Positions 41,403-52,563 of a stretch of DNA of 64,000 nt are shown here, piece by piece. The stretch's first letter is position 1; every line of letters starts with the position of its first letter. Under the pieces are notes generated by a model. It was not told the DNA's origin and made no database searches. It saw only the letters and a program-made list of their open reading frames with translations. Source of the stretch: Prorocentrum cordatum (lineage: Eukaryota > Sar > Dinophyceae > Prorocentrales > Prorocentraceae); contig CAUYUJ010000676.1 of the NCBI GenBank assembly GCA_963575745.1, forward strand, positions 36,001-100,000, read 5' to 3'. A program made the position numbers and the translations under genes.

Positions 41403-41597
41403 CGCTTTCTCTCCCTCCTCCTCCGCCTCGTCCTTCTCCCGCTCCCACCACAAGGAGGATGTACAAGGAGGCGGGAGGAAGGAGGAACAGGGGAGATATG
41501 CGGGGGCAGGCGGAAACACGCCTGAAAAACACGACTGTCGGCATGCTTCGCAAGAGTTGCTGTTTTGAGATGGGCTGGTGGGGATACGCGAAGCGTG
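41403..41597. other. Spacer, pyrimidine then purine rich
   Basis: Contains CTCCTCCTCCGCCTCGTCC and the block GATGGGCTGGTGG followed by TACGCGAAGCGT at 41571-41600, nearly identical to one at 8178. Confidence 0.45.
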
Positions 41598-43410
41598 AAG
41601 AATTTCCCCTTACCGGTACACCTTTACCCTCATCGTACACATTTCTCCTATATCTCCTCCTCCGTTTCCCTCCTCAACAACAAACAGATACCCCCGGGCC
41701 CAAAAACACACAATAACCGAAAACAACAGCAAGAAACTAGAGGGAAACAGTATGGAAAACACAACGTGCAACCACCACCAACAAACACAACATCAAAACA
41801 TCCCCTGTCAGCATACCCATGCTTACAACACCAAGGAAAAAATGCGTTAGTTACCCCTTGCCATTACACAACGGGCAGGCAGTTTGAACCCCTTCCTCTT
41901 CGCACCCGTGTCCTCCTACATCTCCTCCTCCGTCTCCCTCTCCTCCTCCGTCTCCCTCCTCAACAACAGACAGATACCCCCGGGCCCAAAAACACACAAG
42001 AGCCGAAAACAACATCAAGAAACCATAGGGAAACAGCATGGCAAACACAACGTGCAACCACCACCAACAAACGCAACATCAAAACGACCCCTGTCATCCT
42101 ACCCATGCTCACAACACCAAGCAAACAAACAACAGTTGGCGTTAGTTTCCCCTTACCAGTACACAGGAAGCAAGCAGTTTGAACGCCTTCGTCGTCGCAC
42201 CCCTTTCCTCCTACATTTCCTCCTCCGGTTCCCTCTCCTCCTCCGTCCCCCCGCTCAACAACAGACAGACACCACCGAACCCAAAACCCCACAAGAACAA
42301 ACAAAAACATCAAGAAATCATCAAGAAACAGTATGGAACACACAGCGTGCAACCACCACCAACAAAAACAGCAACATCAAAACGACCCCTGTCAGCCTAC
42401 CCATGCTTGCAACACCAAGAAAAATGGCGTTAGTTTCCCTCTCCTCCTCCGTCGCCCCCCTCCGTATGGAAAACACAGCGTGCAACCACCACCAACAAAA
42501 ACAACATCAAAACGACTTTTGTCAGCCGACCCATGCTTACAACACCACATGTTTTTATATATAAAAAATGGCGTTAGTTTCGCGTTAGCAGTACACAACA
42601 GGTAAGCAGTTTGAACGCCTTCGTCGTCGTACCCCTTTCCTCCTACATTTCCTCCTCCGTCTCCCTCCCCTCCTCCGTCGCCCTCCTCAACAACAGACCG
42701 ACACCCCCGGACCCAAAAACACACAAGAACAAACAAAAAATCAAAAAACCATAAAGAAACACCATGGAAAACACAGCGTGCAACCACCACCAACAAAAAC
42801 AACATCAAAACGACCCCTGTCAGCCTACCCATGCTTACAACACCAAGAAAACTAAACAAACATTGACGTTAGTTTCCCCTTTACCAGTACACAACAGGCA
42901 GGCTGTTTGAACGCCTTCGTCGTCGTACCCCTTTCCTCCTGCATCTCCTCCTCCGTCTCCCTCTCCTCCTCCGTCGCCTCCTCAACAACATACCCAAAAC
43001 ACACGCAAGAACAAACAAAACACCAAGAAACCATAAGGACACAGTGTGGAAAACACAACGCGCAACCGCCACCAACAAAAACAACATCAGAACGACGCTT
43101 GTCAGCCTACCCGTGCTTGCAACACCTAGAAAACTAATTATAATTTTTAAAAATGCGTTCGTTTCCCTTTACCAGTGCGCAAAAGGCAGGCAGAGTAGAC
43201 TCCTCATCGTACCGCTTTCTCCTATATCCTACATATTCTCCTCCGTCTCCCTCCTCAACAACAAACAGATACCTCCGGAGACAAAAACATGCAATAACAG
43301 AAACCAACATCAAGAAACCATAAGGAAACAGTATACAAAACACAACGTGCAACAACCACCACCAAAAACAACCTCAAAACAACCCCCGTCAGCCTACCCA
43401 TGCTTCCAAC
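41598..43410 (-). repeat. About 285-bp satellite, block 2
   Basis: Six to seven units, one truncated, with CAACCACCACCAACAAA at about 41769, 42054, 42351, 42482, 42780, 43063 (variant) and 43350 (variant). Spacing is 282-298 bp, except for one short step of about 131 bp where a unit lost more than half its length. Confidence 0.85.
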
Positions 43411-45164
43411 CCCTCTGGATACGCGCCAAGCTCTTTCCTCCTGCGCGACTCGGAGGGAACTCCGTTCCTCCTGGATACGCGCAAAAGCACGACTCGGGGG
43501 GAACAGCCTTCCCTCTGGATGCGCGCCAAGCTCTTTCCTTCTGCGCGACTCGGAGGGAACTCCGTTCGCCCTGGATACGTGCAAAAGCACGACTCGGGGG
43601 GAACAGCCTTCCCTCTGGATGCGCGCCAAGCTCTTTCCTCCTGCACGACTCGGAGGGAAACCCGCCCCCCCTGGATACGTGCAAAAGCACGACTCGGGGG
43701 GAACAACAGCCTTCCCTCCGGATGCGCGCCAAGCTCTTTCCTCCTGCACGACTCGGAGGGAACTCCGTTCCCCCTTGATACGTGCAAAAGCACGACTCTG
43801 GGGGAACAGCTTTCCCTCTGGATACGCGCCAAACTCGTTCCTCCTGAATGACTCGGAGGGAACTCCGTTGCCCTGGATACGTGCAAAAGCACGACTCGGG
43901 GGGGACAGCTTTCCCTCTGGATGCGCGCCGAACTCTTTCCTTCTGCGCGACTCGGAGAGAACTCCGTTCCCCCTGGATGAGGGACGGAGCACGACTTGGA
44001 GGGAACAGCCTTCTCTCTGGATGCGCGCCAGACTCCTTCCTCCTGCGCGACTCGGAGGGAACTCCGTTCCCCCTGGATACACGCCGGAGCGCGACTCGGG
44101 GGGAACATCCTTCCCTCGAGACACGCGCCGGGGTCTTCCCTCTTGCACGACTCGGAGGGAACGCCGTTCTCCCTGGATACACGCCGGAACGCGACTCGGG
44201 GGGGACAGCCTTCTCTCTGGATGCGCGCCAGAATCTGTCTGCCTGCATGACTCGGAGGGAACTCCGTTCCCCCTGGACACACGCTGGAGCGCGACTCGGA
44301 GGGAACAGCCTTCCCTATGGATGCGCGCCAAAATCTGTCTTCCTGCACGACTCGGAGGGAACTCCGTTCCCCCTGGATACACGCCGGAGCGCGACTCGGG
44401 GGGAACAGCCTTCCCTCTGGATGCGCGCCAACGTGTGGTTTTTTGCACGACTCGGAGGGAACGCCGCTCCCGCCGGATACCACGCCGGAGCGCGACTCGG
44501 GGGGAACAGCCTTCCCTTTGGATACGCGCCAGAATCTGTCTCCCTGCGCGACTCGGAGGGAACTCCGTTCCCCCTGGATACACGCCGGAGTGCGACCCTT
44601 GGGGGACAGCCTTCCCTCTGGATACGCGCCAGAATCTGTTTTCCTGCACGACTCGGAAGGAACTCCGTTCCCCCTGGATACACGCCGGAGCGCGACTCGG
44701 TGGGAACAGCCTTCCCTCTGGATGCGCGCCAAAGTGTGGCCTTTTGCACGACTCGGAGGGAACTCCGTTCCCCCTGGATACACGCCGGAGCGCGACTCGG
44801 GGGGAAAGGCATTCCTTCTGGATGCGCGCTGGGGTCTTCCGCGCGACTCGGAGGGAACTCCGTTCCCCCTGCATGCACGCCGGAGCGCGACCCGGGGGGA
44901 ATAGCCCCCTGGATACACGCCGGAGCGCGACTCGGGGGGAACAGCTTTCCCTCTGGATGCGCGCCAAAATGTGACCTTTTGCGCGACTCGGAAGGAACTC
45001 CGTTCCCCCTGGATACACGCCGGAGCGCGACTCGGGGGAACAGCCTTCCCTCTGGATACGCACCAGTGTCTTCCCTCTTGCACGACTCGGAGGGAACTCC
45101 GTTCCCCGTGGCTACACGCCGGAGCGCAACTCGGGGGGAACAGCCTTCCCTCTGGATGCGCGCC
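43411..45164 (+). repeat. About 102-bp satellite made of two related half-units
   Basis: About 17 units. Half A carries CGACTCGGAGGGAACTCCG and CCCCCTGGATAC. Half B carries CGACTCGGGGGGAACAGCC and TTCCCTCTGGATGC. The halves are clearly related to each other, so the unit is an old dimer. Each half holds a short inverted repeat (GGGAAC-TCC-GTTCCC in A, GGGAA-CAGCC-TTCCC in B). The period is 101-103 bp, near a multiple of three, which keeps frames open on both strands for 500-600 codons. These are not genes. Confidence 0.9.
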
Positions 45165-45170
45165 CACCGC

Positions 45171-45220
<50 letters not shown>

Positions 45221-45335
45221 GCGTCGTCCCCCTCGTGGAGCGCGCCGCTCTTTCTGCGCCCTGGCGGGCTCGCCCGAGCCATCCGGGTCGACCTCGCCGT
45301 CCGGGCTCGCGCCCCTGCGCTGCTGCTTGCGCGGC
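45165..45335. repeat. (CGC)n-(CGT)n microsatellite and spacer
   Basis: CCGCCGCCGCC passes into (GTC)n at about 45166-45222. GC-rich non-coding spacer follows. Confidence 0.75.
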
Positions 45336-45503
45336 CTGTAACCCTTTCAGGTGAAGCCTCCGGCCACCGGATATGTAACCCTTTCAGGTGAGGCCGCCGG
45401 TCAGTTCAATCAGCGGCGTATCTGCTGCCGGAAATGCAACCCTTTTCAGGTGAAGCCTCCGGCCGCCGAAGGTGTAACCCTTTCAGGTGACACCTCCGGC
45501 AAT
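45336..45503 (+). repeat. TGTAACCCTTTCAGGTGA repeat
   Basis: Four copies of (T)GTAACCCTTTCAGGTGA followed by (A/G)GCC(T/G)CCGGCC, at roughly 43-65 bp spacing, one as GCAACCCTTTTCAGGTGA. Confidence 0.85.
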
Positions 45504-45875
45504 CCTCTTTGTATTCCTGATCCTCAATGTGGCCCTAGGGTCCCTGCGCAGTCCTGCCGTGCAAGCCGTCTCTGGCATACTAGGGCCATACGGCTAATGG
45601 GGGCCAGTGGGGGCCCCCGACGAGGCCCCCGGTGTGAAAAACCTCCTTGCGAATGAAATTGGCCGTCAACCTCGCACAACAAAAGACAACTGGAGAGCAC
45701 CGGAAATATACAACCTGGAGAGTGGGCCTTCAACCTTGAACAGAGAGCACCAGCGATGGCCCTCCCACAAACCGCGCGGCCACTGGGGGCTCCCGACGGG
45801 ACCCCCAATGTGAAAAACCTCCCTGCGTATGAAATGCGGCTTCAACCTGGAACAACAAAAGCGCGACTGGAGGGA
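45504..45875 (+). repeat. 178-bp duplication
   Basis: 45601-45700 and 45778-45875 share GGGGGC(C/T)CCCGACG, TGTGAAAAACCTCC, GCG(A/T)ATGAAAT and CAACAAAAG. The remainder of the interval, before 45601, is unrecognised. Confidence 0.75.
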
Positions 45876-46767
45876 CGGCGACGACGAAGGTCCCTGGATT
45901 TTGCCCTGAATGTTGAGAAGCCTGAGCCCCCTGAGGCCCAGGAGCCACGGCGTGTAAGATCGTCGCGCCAGCTCCGCGCGCCCAATGTCTTCATGGGCGC
46001 CTTGTCGCGCCGGCTGCTCCAGACGGCGACGCTTCGTCGTCCGTGAGGACAACGACCAAAATGCGCCCAAAACGCTCCAAGATGACCACGACCAGCCGCG
46101 GGCGGTAGCGATGCGCCGTAGGCGTCTAAGATGGCAGTCAAGGAAGGAGGGAATGGAGGGCGAGAGAGGGAAATGATGGAGAGGGAAAGGAATGGGTCGA
46201 GAACTCCTGGAGGGGGGGGGGGGCCATCCGAGGGAACGGCGCACCCCCCCCCCGGTGTCGACAAGGGAACAAGCTGTTCAGGGGTACCGCAGAGACCCTC
46301 CCTCCCCCTATCCCCCCCCCGCGGCCTGAGTGCACCACCCAGGCCAGCGGAGGACGTCATAAGGGGGCCGGGGTCCTACTTTGATGAAAAGAGAAAGGGA
46401 GAGGAAGGAGAGAGGAGGAGTGGCGCAGGCGAAAACCCTTTTAGGCTTTCCTCGGCGCGCGAGACTGCCTTTTTGGCAAATTTCGCGGGCTCGCGCCCGC
46501 GCAATCGTGCTCGCCCGCAGGCGACAAGGCATTCCACCGCCCTGGTTTTTGCGGGGCCGATACTAGAAATCGCCCGCCACGTTTCAAAATCCGACGCGGC
46601 GACCGAGCGCGACGCGGAGGGAGACTGACCTCTCCGGTGTCCCATCTGTCCTAAGCCAGAATCGGATTTGAAGCGGACCGGTCAACGCGACGTGGAGAGC
46701 TCAGACGGACGGGGCGCTCTGTGCACTGAGGCGGGAGACTACGCGCGCTGCATCCCCACTGAAAGAA
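45876..46767. other. Non-coding stretch, nothing recognised
   Basis: Purine-rich parts lie at 46140-46200 and 46385-46425. No credible gene is seen; the frames overlap on both strands. Confidence 0.35.
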
Positions 46768-46930
46768 AAAAGCCAAGTCGATCAGCGCGGAGACGGATGC
46801 GATGGTTCTCTTGCTCGCTGTCACCGCAGCATCGTCCACAAGACAACAAAAGCCAAGTCGATCAGCGCAGGAACGGATGCGATGTTTCTCCTGCTTGCTG
46901 TCACCACAGCATCGTACACAAGACAACATC
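46768..46930 (+). repeat. 80-bp tandem duplication
   Basis: Two units with AGCCAAGTCGATCAGCGC at 46771 and 46851, each followed by ACGGATGCGATG and the GCTGTCACC-CAGCATCGT block. Confidence 0.85.
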
Positions 46931-47280
46931 TTTGCGAAACGACTTACAAGTGATGCGTATGTAATGTGCGAGATACTGTCAGACGCCGCTAGACGTCGTT
47001 CTAGAACAGTGGCAGACTACGACGAAGCTAGACGTACGTCCCGTGCAAAACGACTTATAAGTGATGCGTATGTGCAACATAAGGTCAGACGCCGCTGCAA
47101 GTCGCGCTAGACCAGTGACAGACTACGACGCAGCTAGGCGTGCGTCCCGTGGGGCAGACGGTGATAGGCTACGGCTACGGACGATGAGAAGCTAAACGTG
47201 CGTCGCGCTACAGACGTGGAAGACCACGACGCTGAGCGTCGCGCTACAGACGGTGAGAGGCTCCGACGCCAGGCGTCGTG
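46931..47280 (+). repeat. 111-bp tandem duplication and diverged tail
   Basis: Two units with GACTTA(C/T)AAGTGATGCGTA at 46941 and 47052, each followed by GTCAGACGCCGCT and GACTACGACG. After 47155 shorter CAGACGGTGA and GACGC fragments of the unit continue. Confidence 0.75.
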
Positions 47281-47329
47281 CTAACCCTTCCCCCTTCCCA
47301 TGGGCGCCGTCCTCCAGGTAGATGTGCAC

Positions 47330-47745
47330 GATGGTCCTGCTCCTGCCCTGATCCGTCGTCCTCGTCGTCCTCGTGGTCCTCGTCGCCATCGTCGTCGTCG
47401 TCGTCTTTGTCGTTGTCGTCATGGTCGTGGTCGCCGTCGTTGTCGTCGTCGTCGTCGTGGTCGTGGTCGTGGTCGTCGTCGTCTTCCTCCTCCTCCTCGT
47501 CCTGCTCCTCCTCTTCCTCCTCCTCCTCCGCCCGCTCCTCCTCTTTCTCCTCCTCTTCCTGCTCCTCCTCTTCCTCCTCCTCCTCCTCCGCCTGCTTCTC
47601 CTCTTCCTCCTCCTCCTCCTCCTCCTCCTCCTGCTGCTCCTCTTCCTTCCTCCACTCGTCCTCCTCCTACTCCTCCTCCTTGCCTCCTCCTCCTCCTCCT
47701 CCTCCTCCTCCTCCTCCTCCCCCAGAGGCCTCCGAGCGAGCGAGG
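47330..47745 (+). repeat. (GTC)n and (TCC)n microsatellite
   Basis: GTCGTC-rich sequence at 47360-47480 passes into TCC/CTC-rich sequence at 47481-47725. Confidence 0.85.
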
Positions 47746-48195
<450 letters not shown>

Positions 48196-48286
48196 CCTTC
48201 CTGCTCCTGCTCCTACTCGTGCTCATGCTAGCCTCCTCCCCCTCCTCCTCCTCTTCCTCCTGCTCCTCTTCCTGTTCGTGAGCTCC

Positions 48287-48735
48287 GAAAGCGGGACATG
48301 TTGGGGCAACCGAATGGCCAAACCGCCTGAGACATCCCCACAAACTGGGCGCGAACGGGGCGAGGGAGATACCCCCCTGCCGCCCCCCTTGGGAGTGCTG
48401 AAACCAACGAATCGCCTGAGACATCCTCCCAAATCTGCTCCGAAAGAAAAACATGTTGGGGCAACCGAATGGCCAAACCGCCTGAGACATCCCCACAAAC
48501 TGGGCGCGAACGGGGCGAGGGAGATACCCCCCTGCCGCCCCCCTGGGGAGTGCTGAAACCAGCGATTCGCCTGGGACATCCTCCCAAATCTGCTCCGAAA
48601 GCGGACATGTTGGGGCAACCGAATGGCCAAACCGCCTGAGACATCCCCACAAACTGGGCGCGAACGGGGCGAAGGAGATACCCCCCCGCCGCCCCCCTTA
48701 AGAGTGCTGAAACCAGCGAAGCGCCTGTGACACCC
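48287..48735 (+). repeat. 155-bp tandem repeat
   Basis: About 2.8 units, with ACATGTTGGGGCAACCGAAT at 48296, 48451 and 48605. Each contains CCAAACCGCCTGAGACATCC, GGGCGCGAACGGGGCGA and GAGTGCTGAAACCA(A/G)CGA. Confidence 0.9.
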
Positions 48736-48739
48736 TCAA

Positions 48740-49045
48740 CATCTGCGTATAAGACCTAATAAGGATGAGTAAGTCTGAGTGATGACTGAGTCTGAATGAT
48801 GACAGATCACGAGTTGGCCTGAATGATGAGTGGGTCTGAGTGACGAGTGAGCATGATGAGTGTGAGTTACACAGTATGATGGAGAGATGAGTGGGTCTGA
48901 GTGGTGAGTGAGTCTGAGTGATGTGTGAGTCTGAGTGATGACTGAGTACTGAGTTGATGAGTTGATCAGTACTGGTTCTGAGTAACGATGAGTGACGCCG
49001 AGTCTGACTGATGAGAGTAAGTCTGTGACTGAGCCTGAGTGGTGA
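48740..49045 (+). repeat. GAGTCTGAGTGATGA simple repeat
   Basis: Imperfect repetition of GAGTCTGAGTGATGA/GTGAGTGGGTCTGAGTGA with changing phase, about 300 bp. Confidence 0.85.
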
Positions 49046-49555
49046 GGTGGGTTCCTGTGTGTGTTCCTCCGGCGCGGTCCGCCAATAACAAGAACCCCAT
49101 CTTAGGATATGGGGAAAAAAACGCTTCTCCCGCGACGGGGAGGGCACGGCACGTTCGTGCCGCGACAGCATCGACGGTGGTTTCTGCCACAGCGTGGATG
49201 GACCGGTGAGCGATCGAGGCTCTCCGATAGCGCGGATCATTCGGTATATCGGCCCACAATCGGCGGACTCCCAGCCGCTGGCCCCCCGCGCTGGGGTCGC
49301 CCCCGCGTCGACGGGCGCGAACCGCCATAAGGGGGCGGGCAACCAGGGGAGGAAGAGGCGGGGATGGGCCGAGAGGTGTGGACCCGGGGCACGTGTTAGG
49401 AGGCAACTACTGGGAGGCCTTTGTCGGAAGGATCAAGCAACATTGAACTCCATTGGGGGGGCTGCTGCGCCGGATGAGTCAGGCTTCGGGGACAAAGGGC
49501 CAGATAAAGCGGAGCTCAGCCGAATTAGGGGGAATTCAAAAAGATCCAGCTGCAT
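49046..49555. other. Non-coding stretch, nothing recognised
   Basis: Mixed GC-rich sequence without a recognised feature. Confidence 0.35.
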
Positions 49556-49712
49556 TGAGCGGGGTCAAGCCGAATTAACCGGGATTAAACGGGACTAAGC
49601 CGAATTAAACGGGATTGAGCTGGATTGGGCGGGGTTGAGCAGGATTGAGCCGAATCCAACGGGACCAAGCGGGATGTAACTGGATTTAACGCCGACTTAA
49701 GCGGGATTGCAC
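49556..49712 (+). repeat. About 10-bp degenerate repeat (CGGGATTAAG-like)
   Basis: Successive CCGAATTAAC, CGGGATTAAA, CGGGACTAAG, GCTGGATTGG and CGGGATTG units at about 10-bp steps, roughly one helical turn. Confidence 0.75.
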
Positions 49713-49898
49713 CAGATTTCGAACCAGGGCAGAAAGTCAGACATTGACCTCCCAGGAGTTGCATCCGGACGCGTGGGCTAGGGAGGAGGGATGGGAAGAC
49801 CCGGGCCGCCGCCCCCGAGGCTGGGTGCCCCCCCCCTCTCGGAGGGAGGGGGGGGGCACCACTCCTTCGAAGCTTGTAGGCTCCAAAGGCGAAGAGTA

Positions 49899-50041
49899 CC
49901 TTGAGCATGTCCTCCTACAGGCGGATTCTGCAAGAAAAATGAAACACAGACTGCAACAATCCGCAAAGAATGGAAGCATCGTCGGTATTTGTGTGCCTAC
50001 TTCTGAACATCCCTCCTGTAGAGGGGACATCCCCGACCCTT
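49899..50041. mobile_element. Short inverted-repeat element, family 1, copy 3
   Basis: The left end GAGCATGTCCTCCTACAGGC (the outer bases of the arm appear lost) pairs with the right end CTCCTGTAGAGGGGACATCC and CCGAC. The interior is AT-rich and non-coding. No target-site duplication is seen. Confidence 0.7.
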
Positions 50042-50554
50042 TGGGCTAACAGCGACCACCCTGGTCACCCGACGGCGCGCCTCGCGCCCCTTCGAGGCGC
50101 GACGCCCGCGGCCCCCTCCGCGTGCCATTCGCGCGGCGTCCTCGGACCAGCGCTCCGGCCCGGAGCGCCACGCGCGGAGCCCGCGCGAGGCTCGTCGCGC
50201 CCCCGCGAGCGCCCTGTGGGAGTGACGACCGGCCAGCCGGGCTCTGCCCAGGGCGCCGGGTGCCCGGGTCCGTCCCCTCCTCCGGGAGGAGGGGAGGGGC
50301 CCTCCTCACCCTCCCTGGCGGCGCGCCGGGGAGGGCAGGGGGAGGGGGGAAGGCTTCTCAGAAGGGGGAGCGGGCTGCTTCTGAGAAGGCGCGGGCCTGA
50401 CATCTACAGATAAGGCCCACACCTTGTGAAGCAGGGGTGCTTCTAAGAAGCCGTCCCCCTCCCCCCTTCCCCCCATTCTGCGCGTGGCCGACCTTCTGCG
50501 AACCAGGAAGAACCCCCCTGTTTCAAACCCTGTGACGATCCCCGACGGTCTATA
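50042..50554. other. GC-rich stretch, nothing recognised
   Basis: Very GC-rich. All six frames have overlapping open stretches without recognisable domains. Confidence 0.4.
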
Positions 50555-51115
50555 TGAGCCAGGGAAGGGCCCTTTCAAAGCTCCGAATTTCGACCACGAG
50601 TATCCATAAAAGGGAGACCTGGGCCAGGAAAGGGTCTTCAACGATCCGAACTTCGACTGCGGTAAACCATAAAAAGGGAAAGACATGGGCCAGAAAAGGG
50701 CCTTCAACGATCCGAATGCCGATTACGATTTTCAACCCACAACACTCGGGTTGACCCAAGAGGGGGTCCAGCGACAAGGGGGTGGTGCAATAGATTTGGC
50801 GCAATAGATTTGTACGGTTGCAACACGTGTGGGGTGTGCAATACATTCCGGGGCGCAGATGTATTGCTGCACCTTCGCGTGCCATACATGACTTGCAATA
50901 CAAAGCAATACCATTCTCCAGCACAGTGCATGTGCAATATACTTGCCCAAAATGTTGCACCACCCCCTTTCAGCTGGACCCCCAGTTATACTCCATAAAA
51001 GGGAGAGTATGAGCCAGGAAAGGGTCTTCAACGGTCCGAACTTCGATTACGATCGCGATGAACCATCATAAGGGAGAGACATGAACCAGGAATGGGCCTT
51101 CAACGATCCGAACCC
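50555..51115 (+). repeat. 62-bp tandem array interrupted by an inverted-repeat element
   Basis: Units with GGGCCAGGAAAGGGTCTTCA, ACGATCCGAACTTCGA and CCATAAAAGGGAGA lie at 50555-50735 and again at 50990-51115. Between the two parts sits the element at 50762-50983, so the array is older than the insertion. Confidence 0.75.
50762..50983. mobile_element. Inverted-repeat element, family 6
   Basis: A 222-bp element. The left end GGGGGTCCAGCGACAAGGGG, continuing GTGGTGCAA, and the right end TTGCACCACCCCCTTT, continuing CAGCTGGACCCCC, match at about 26 of 29 positions. The interior has repeated GCAATA and TTGCAC motifs and no ORF. It splits the 62-bp array. No clear target-site duplication. Confidence 0.8.
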
Positions 51116-51511
51116 TCAACACCGGGTCCCTTAGTGATACACTGCAACACAGGGCCCCTTGCGAGACAATGCAACGCACTTCTCCGGCGCAGTACATTTG
51201 CAACACTACACTTGCCTCAAATCTCCTGCACCCCCACCTTTCTCGGGAGCGGCCAAGAGGGGGGTGTCCAAGAGGGGGGGGTGCAAATCATGACCGGCGG
51301 CATGTGCGCGGCCCAGCGGGGGGGCCAGGGACGTAATGAAACAAGAAGAGGCGCCATGAAATCTGGGGAAAAATCATGGCCCACGCCATGATATCCACCC
51401 CCCCCCTAGTAATCACCCCCCTCTTTTCCGCCCCCGACTTTCGGCTGGGCCCCCTTTGGGGCCGCCCCGAACCACCGGGCCCCTTAGCTGTACTCCCCCC
51501 TTGGGGGGCGG
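51116..51511. other. Non-coding stretch with fragments of family 6
   Basis: 51170-51245 resembles the right half of the 50762 element (CTTCTCCGGCGCAGTACATT, then CTGCACCCCCACCTTT). The remainder is C/G-run rich. Confidence 0.45.
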
Positions 51512-51659
51512 AAAGATACGGATACGTGTTGTCCCCGGACCTCTCTTGGGGTGCGTTCTGACCAGAATTTCGAGGCGAATCCAGCGGTGACAACGAGGAT
51601 TCTCCAGGAGGACCAGGAAAGGCCGAAAACGACGGGGGACAACACGTATCCGTATCTTT
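51512..51659. mobile_element. Inverted-repeat element, family 3, copy 3 (best preserved)
   Basis: The left end AAAGATACGGATACGTGTTG, continuing TCCCC, is the exact reverse complement of the right end starting GGGGACAACACG (51635-51659): 25 of 25 bases. The element is 148 bp and holds the family core TTTCGAGGCGAATCCAGCGG. Perfect arms suggest a recent insertion or selection on pairing. No ORF and no clear target-site duplication. Confidence 0.85.
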
Positions 51660-51818
51660 TTCTCCCCCGACCCCCCCCCCGCAGCCGAGCGCCTCGATCC
51701 GAGACCTCGGGGGAGGAGCGGCCTGGGGGGCGGAGCGGCCTGCGGGGGTGGAGCGCCTCCCGCCCCCCCCGTCGGCTCCGTGGGGCGTCCTGGCTCCCTG
51801 CTCGGCTGCACGCAGAGA
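51660..51818. other. GC-rich spacer between elements
   Basis: No feature recognised. Confidence 0.4.
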
Positions 51819-52013
51819 TCGGGTCGGGCGAAAGGGGGGGATAGCAAAGGGGGGGTTTGAGAATCAGCTCGCGTAGCTGATTTCCCCGGCGCCTCCCGGC
51901 GCCGGAGACGGCTATGTATCGAGGAATGGGCCCCTCGGTGAGGCCGAAACCAGCTGCATGCAGCAAATTTCGTAACCCCCCCTTTCCCAATCCCCCCCTT
52001 TCGCCCGGCCCGA
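51819..52013. mobile_element. Inverted-repeat element, family 7, with AGAGA duplication
   Basis: A 195-bp element. The left end TCGGGTCGGGCGAAAGGGGG, continuing GGATAGCAAAGGGGGGGTT, pairs with the right end AACCCCCCCTTTCCCAATCC, continuing CCCCCTTTCGCCCGGCCCGA. AGAGA flanks both sides (51814-51818 and 52014-52018), a good 5-bp target-site duplication. The interior includes the palindromic GGCGCC and GGCGCCGG. No ORF. Confidence 0.85.
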
Positions 52014-52039
52014 AGAGAGCGACCCTGGGAAAGGGTGGC

Positions 52040-52184
52040 TGAGGGGCACATGTTCCACCACCGCTGCAAGATGTAGGACAGGGGAGAAGGGAGGACGAGG
52101 TCCTCCTCCTCCTCTTCTTCTTATCAGTGCTCGTCTTGCTCCTCCTCACTCTCCTAGTCGTGGTGGTGGAACATGGGCCTATCA
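52040..52184. mobile_element. Foldback element, family 2, copy 4
   Basis: The left end TGAGGGGCACATGTTCCACC pairs with the right end GGTGGTGGAACATGGGCCTA, continuing TCA, about 20 of 23 positions. The core runs GGGAGGACGAGG then TCCTCCTCCTCC, so the centre also folds back. The flanks GTGGC and GTGAC are a possible diverged 5-bp target-site duplication. Confidence 0.75.
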
Positions 52185-52563
52185 GTGACCTCTGGCGCGC
52201 GAATGTTGGGGGGCGCGAGGGTGCCAAACCCCAGCGCGCAGGCCGCTGCCATCGCATCGCAGTCAGCAATCGGGGGGCCCTCGTGGGCCCGCCCCAAAGT
52301 CACTCCAGCGGAGGGTCACTCCTACGTGTACTCGGCCTCCCTCATCCTCATCCCGCCTCCCCTGAGATCCGGCGCGGCATCAGAGAAAGGCTACAACCAA
52401 CATCGCCAGATATCAAGATGGGACCCCCAGGCCCCATCGCCCTGCAGCATTTTTGGAAGCCGGATCGCTCCATGACGGCACCTTGGCCCGAAACAAGAGC
52501 CCCCGTTATGAAAAAGTTGCATCGCCATGATCTCAAGGTCCTCCTCATCTAGAGCGCCTATCT
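52185..52563. other. Non-coding stretch, nothing recognised
   Basis: Mixed sequence without a recognised feature. Confidence 0.35.

Noticed and set aside
43255-45341. Four overlapping 500-600-codon frames on both strands
   Set aside because: The 102-bp satellite period is near a multiple of three, so frames stay open regardless of coding. All peptides are simple repeats.
50042-50413. A GC-rich plus-strand frame as a gene
   Set aside because: All frames are open in this stretch, and no recognisable sequence is encoded.
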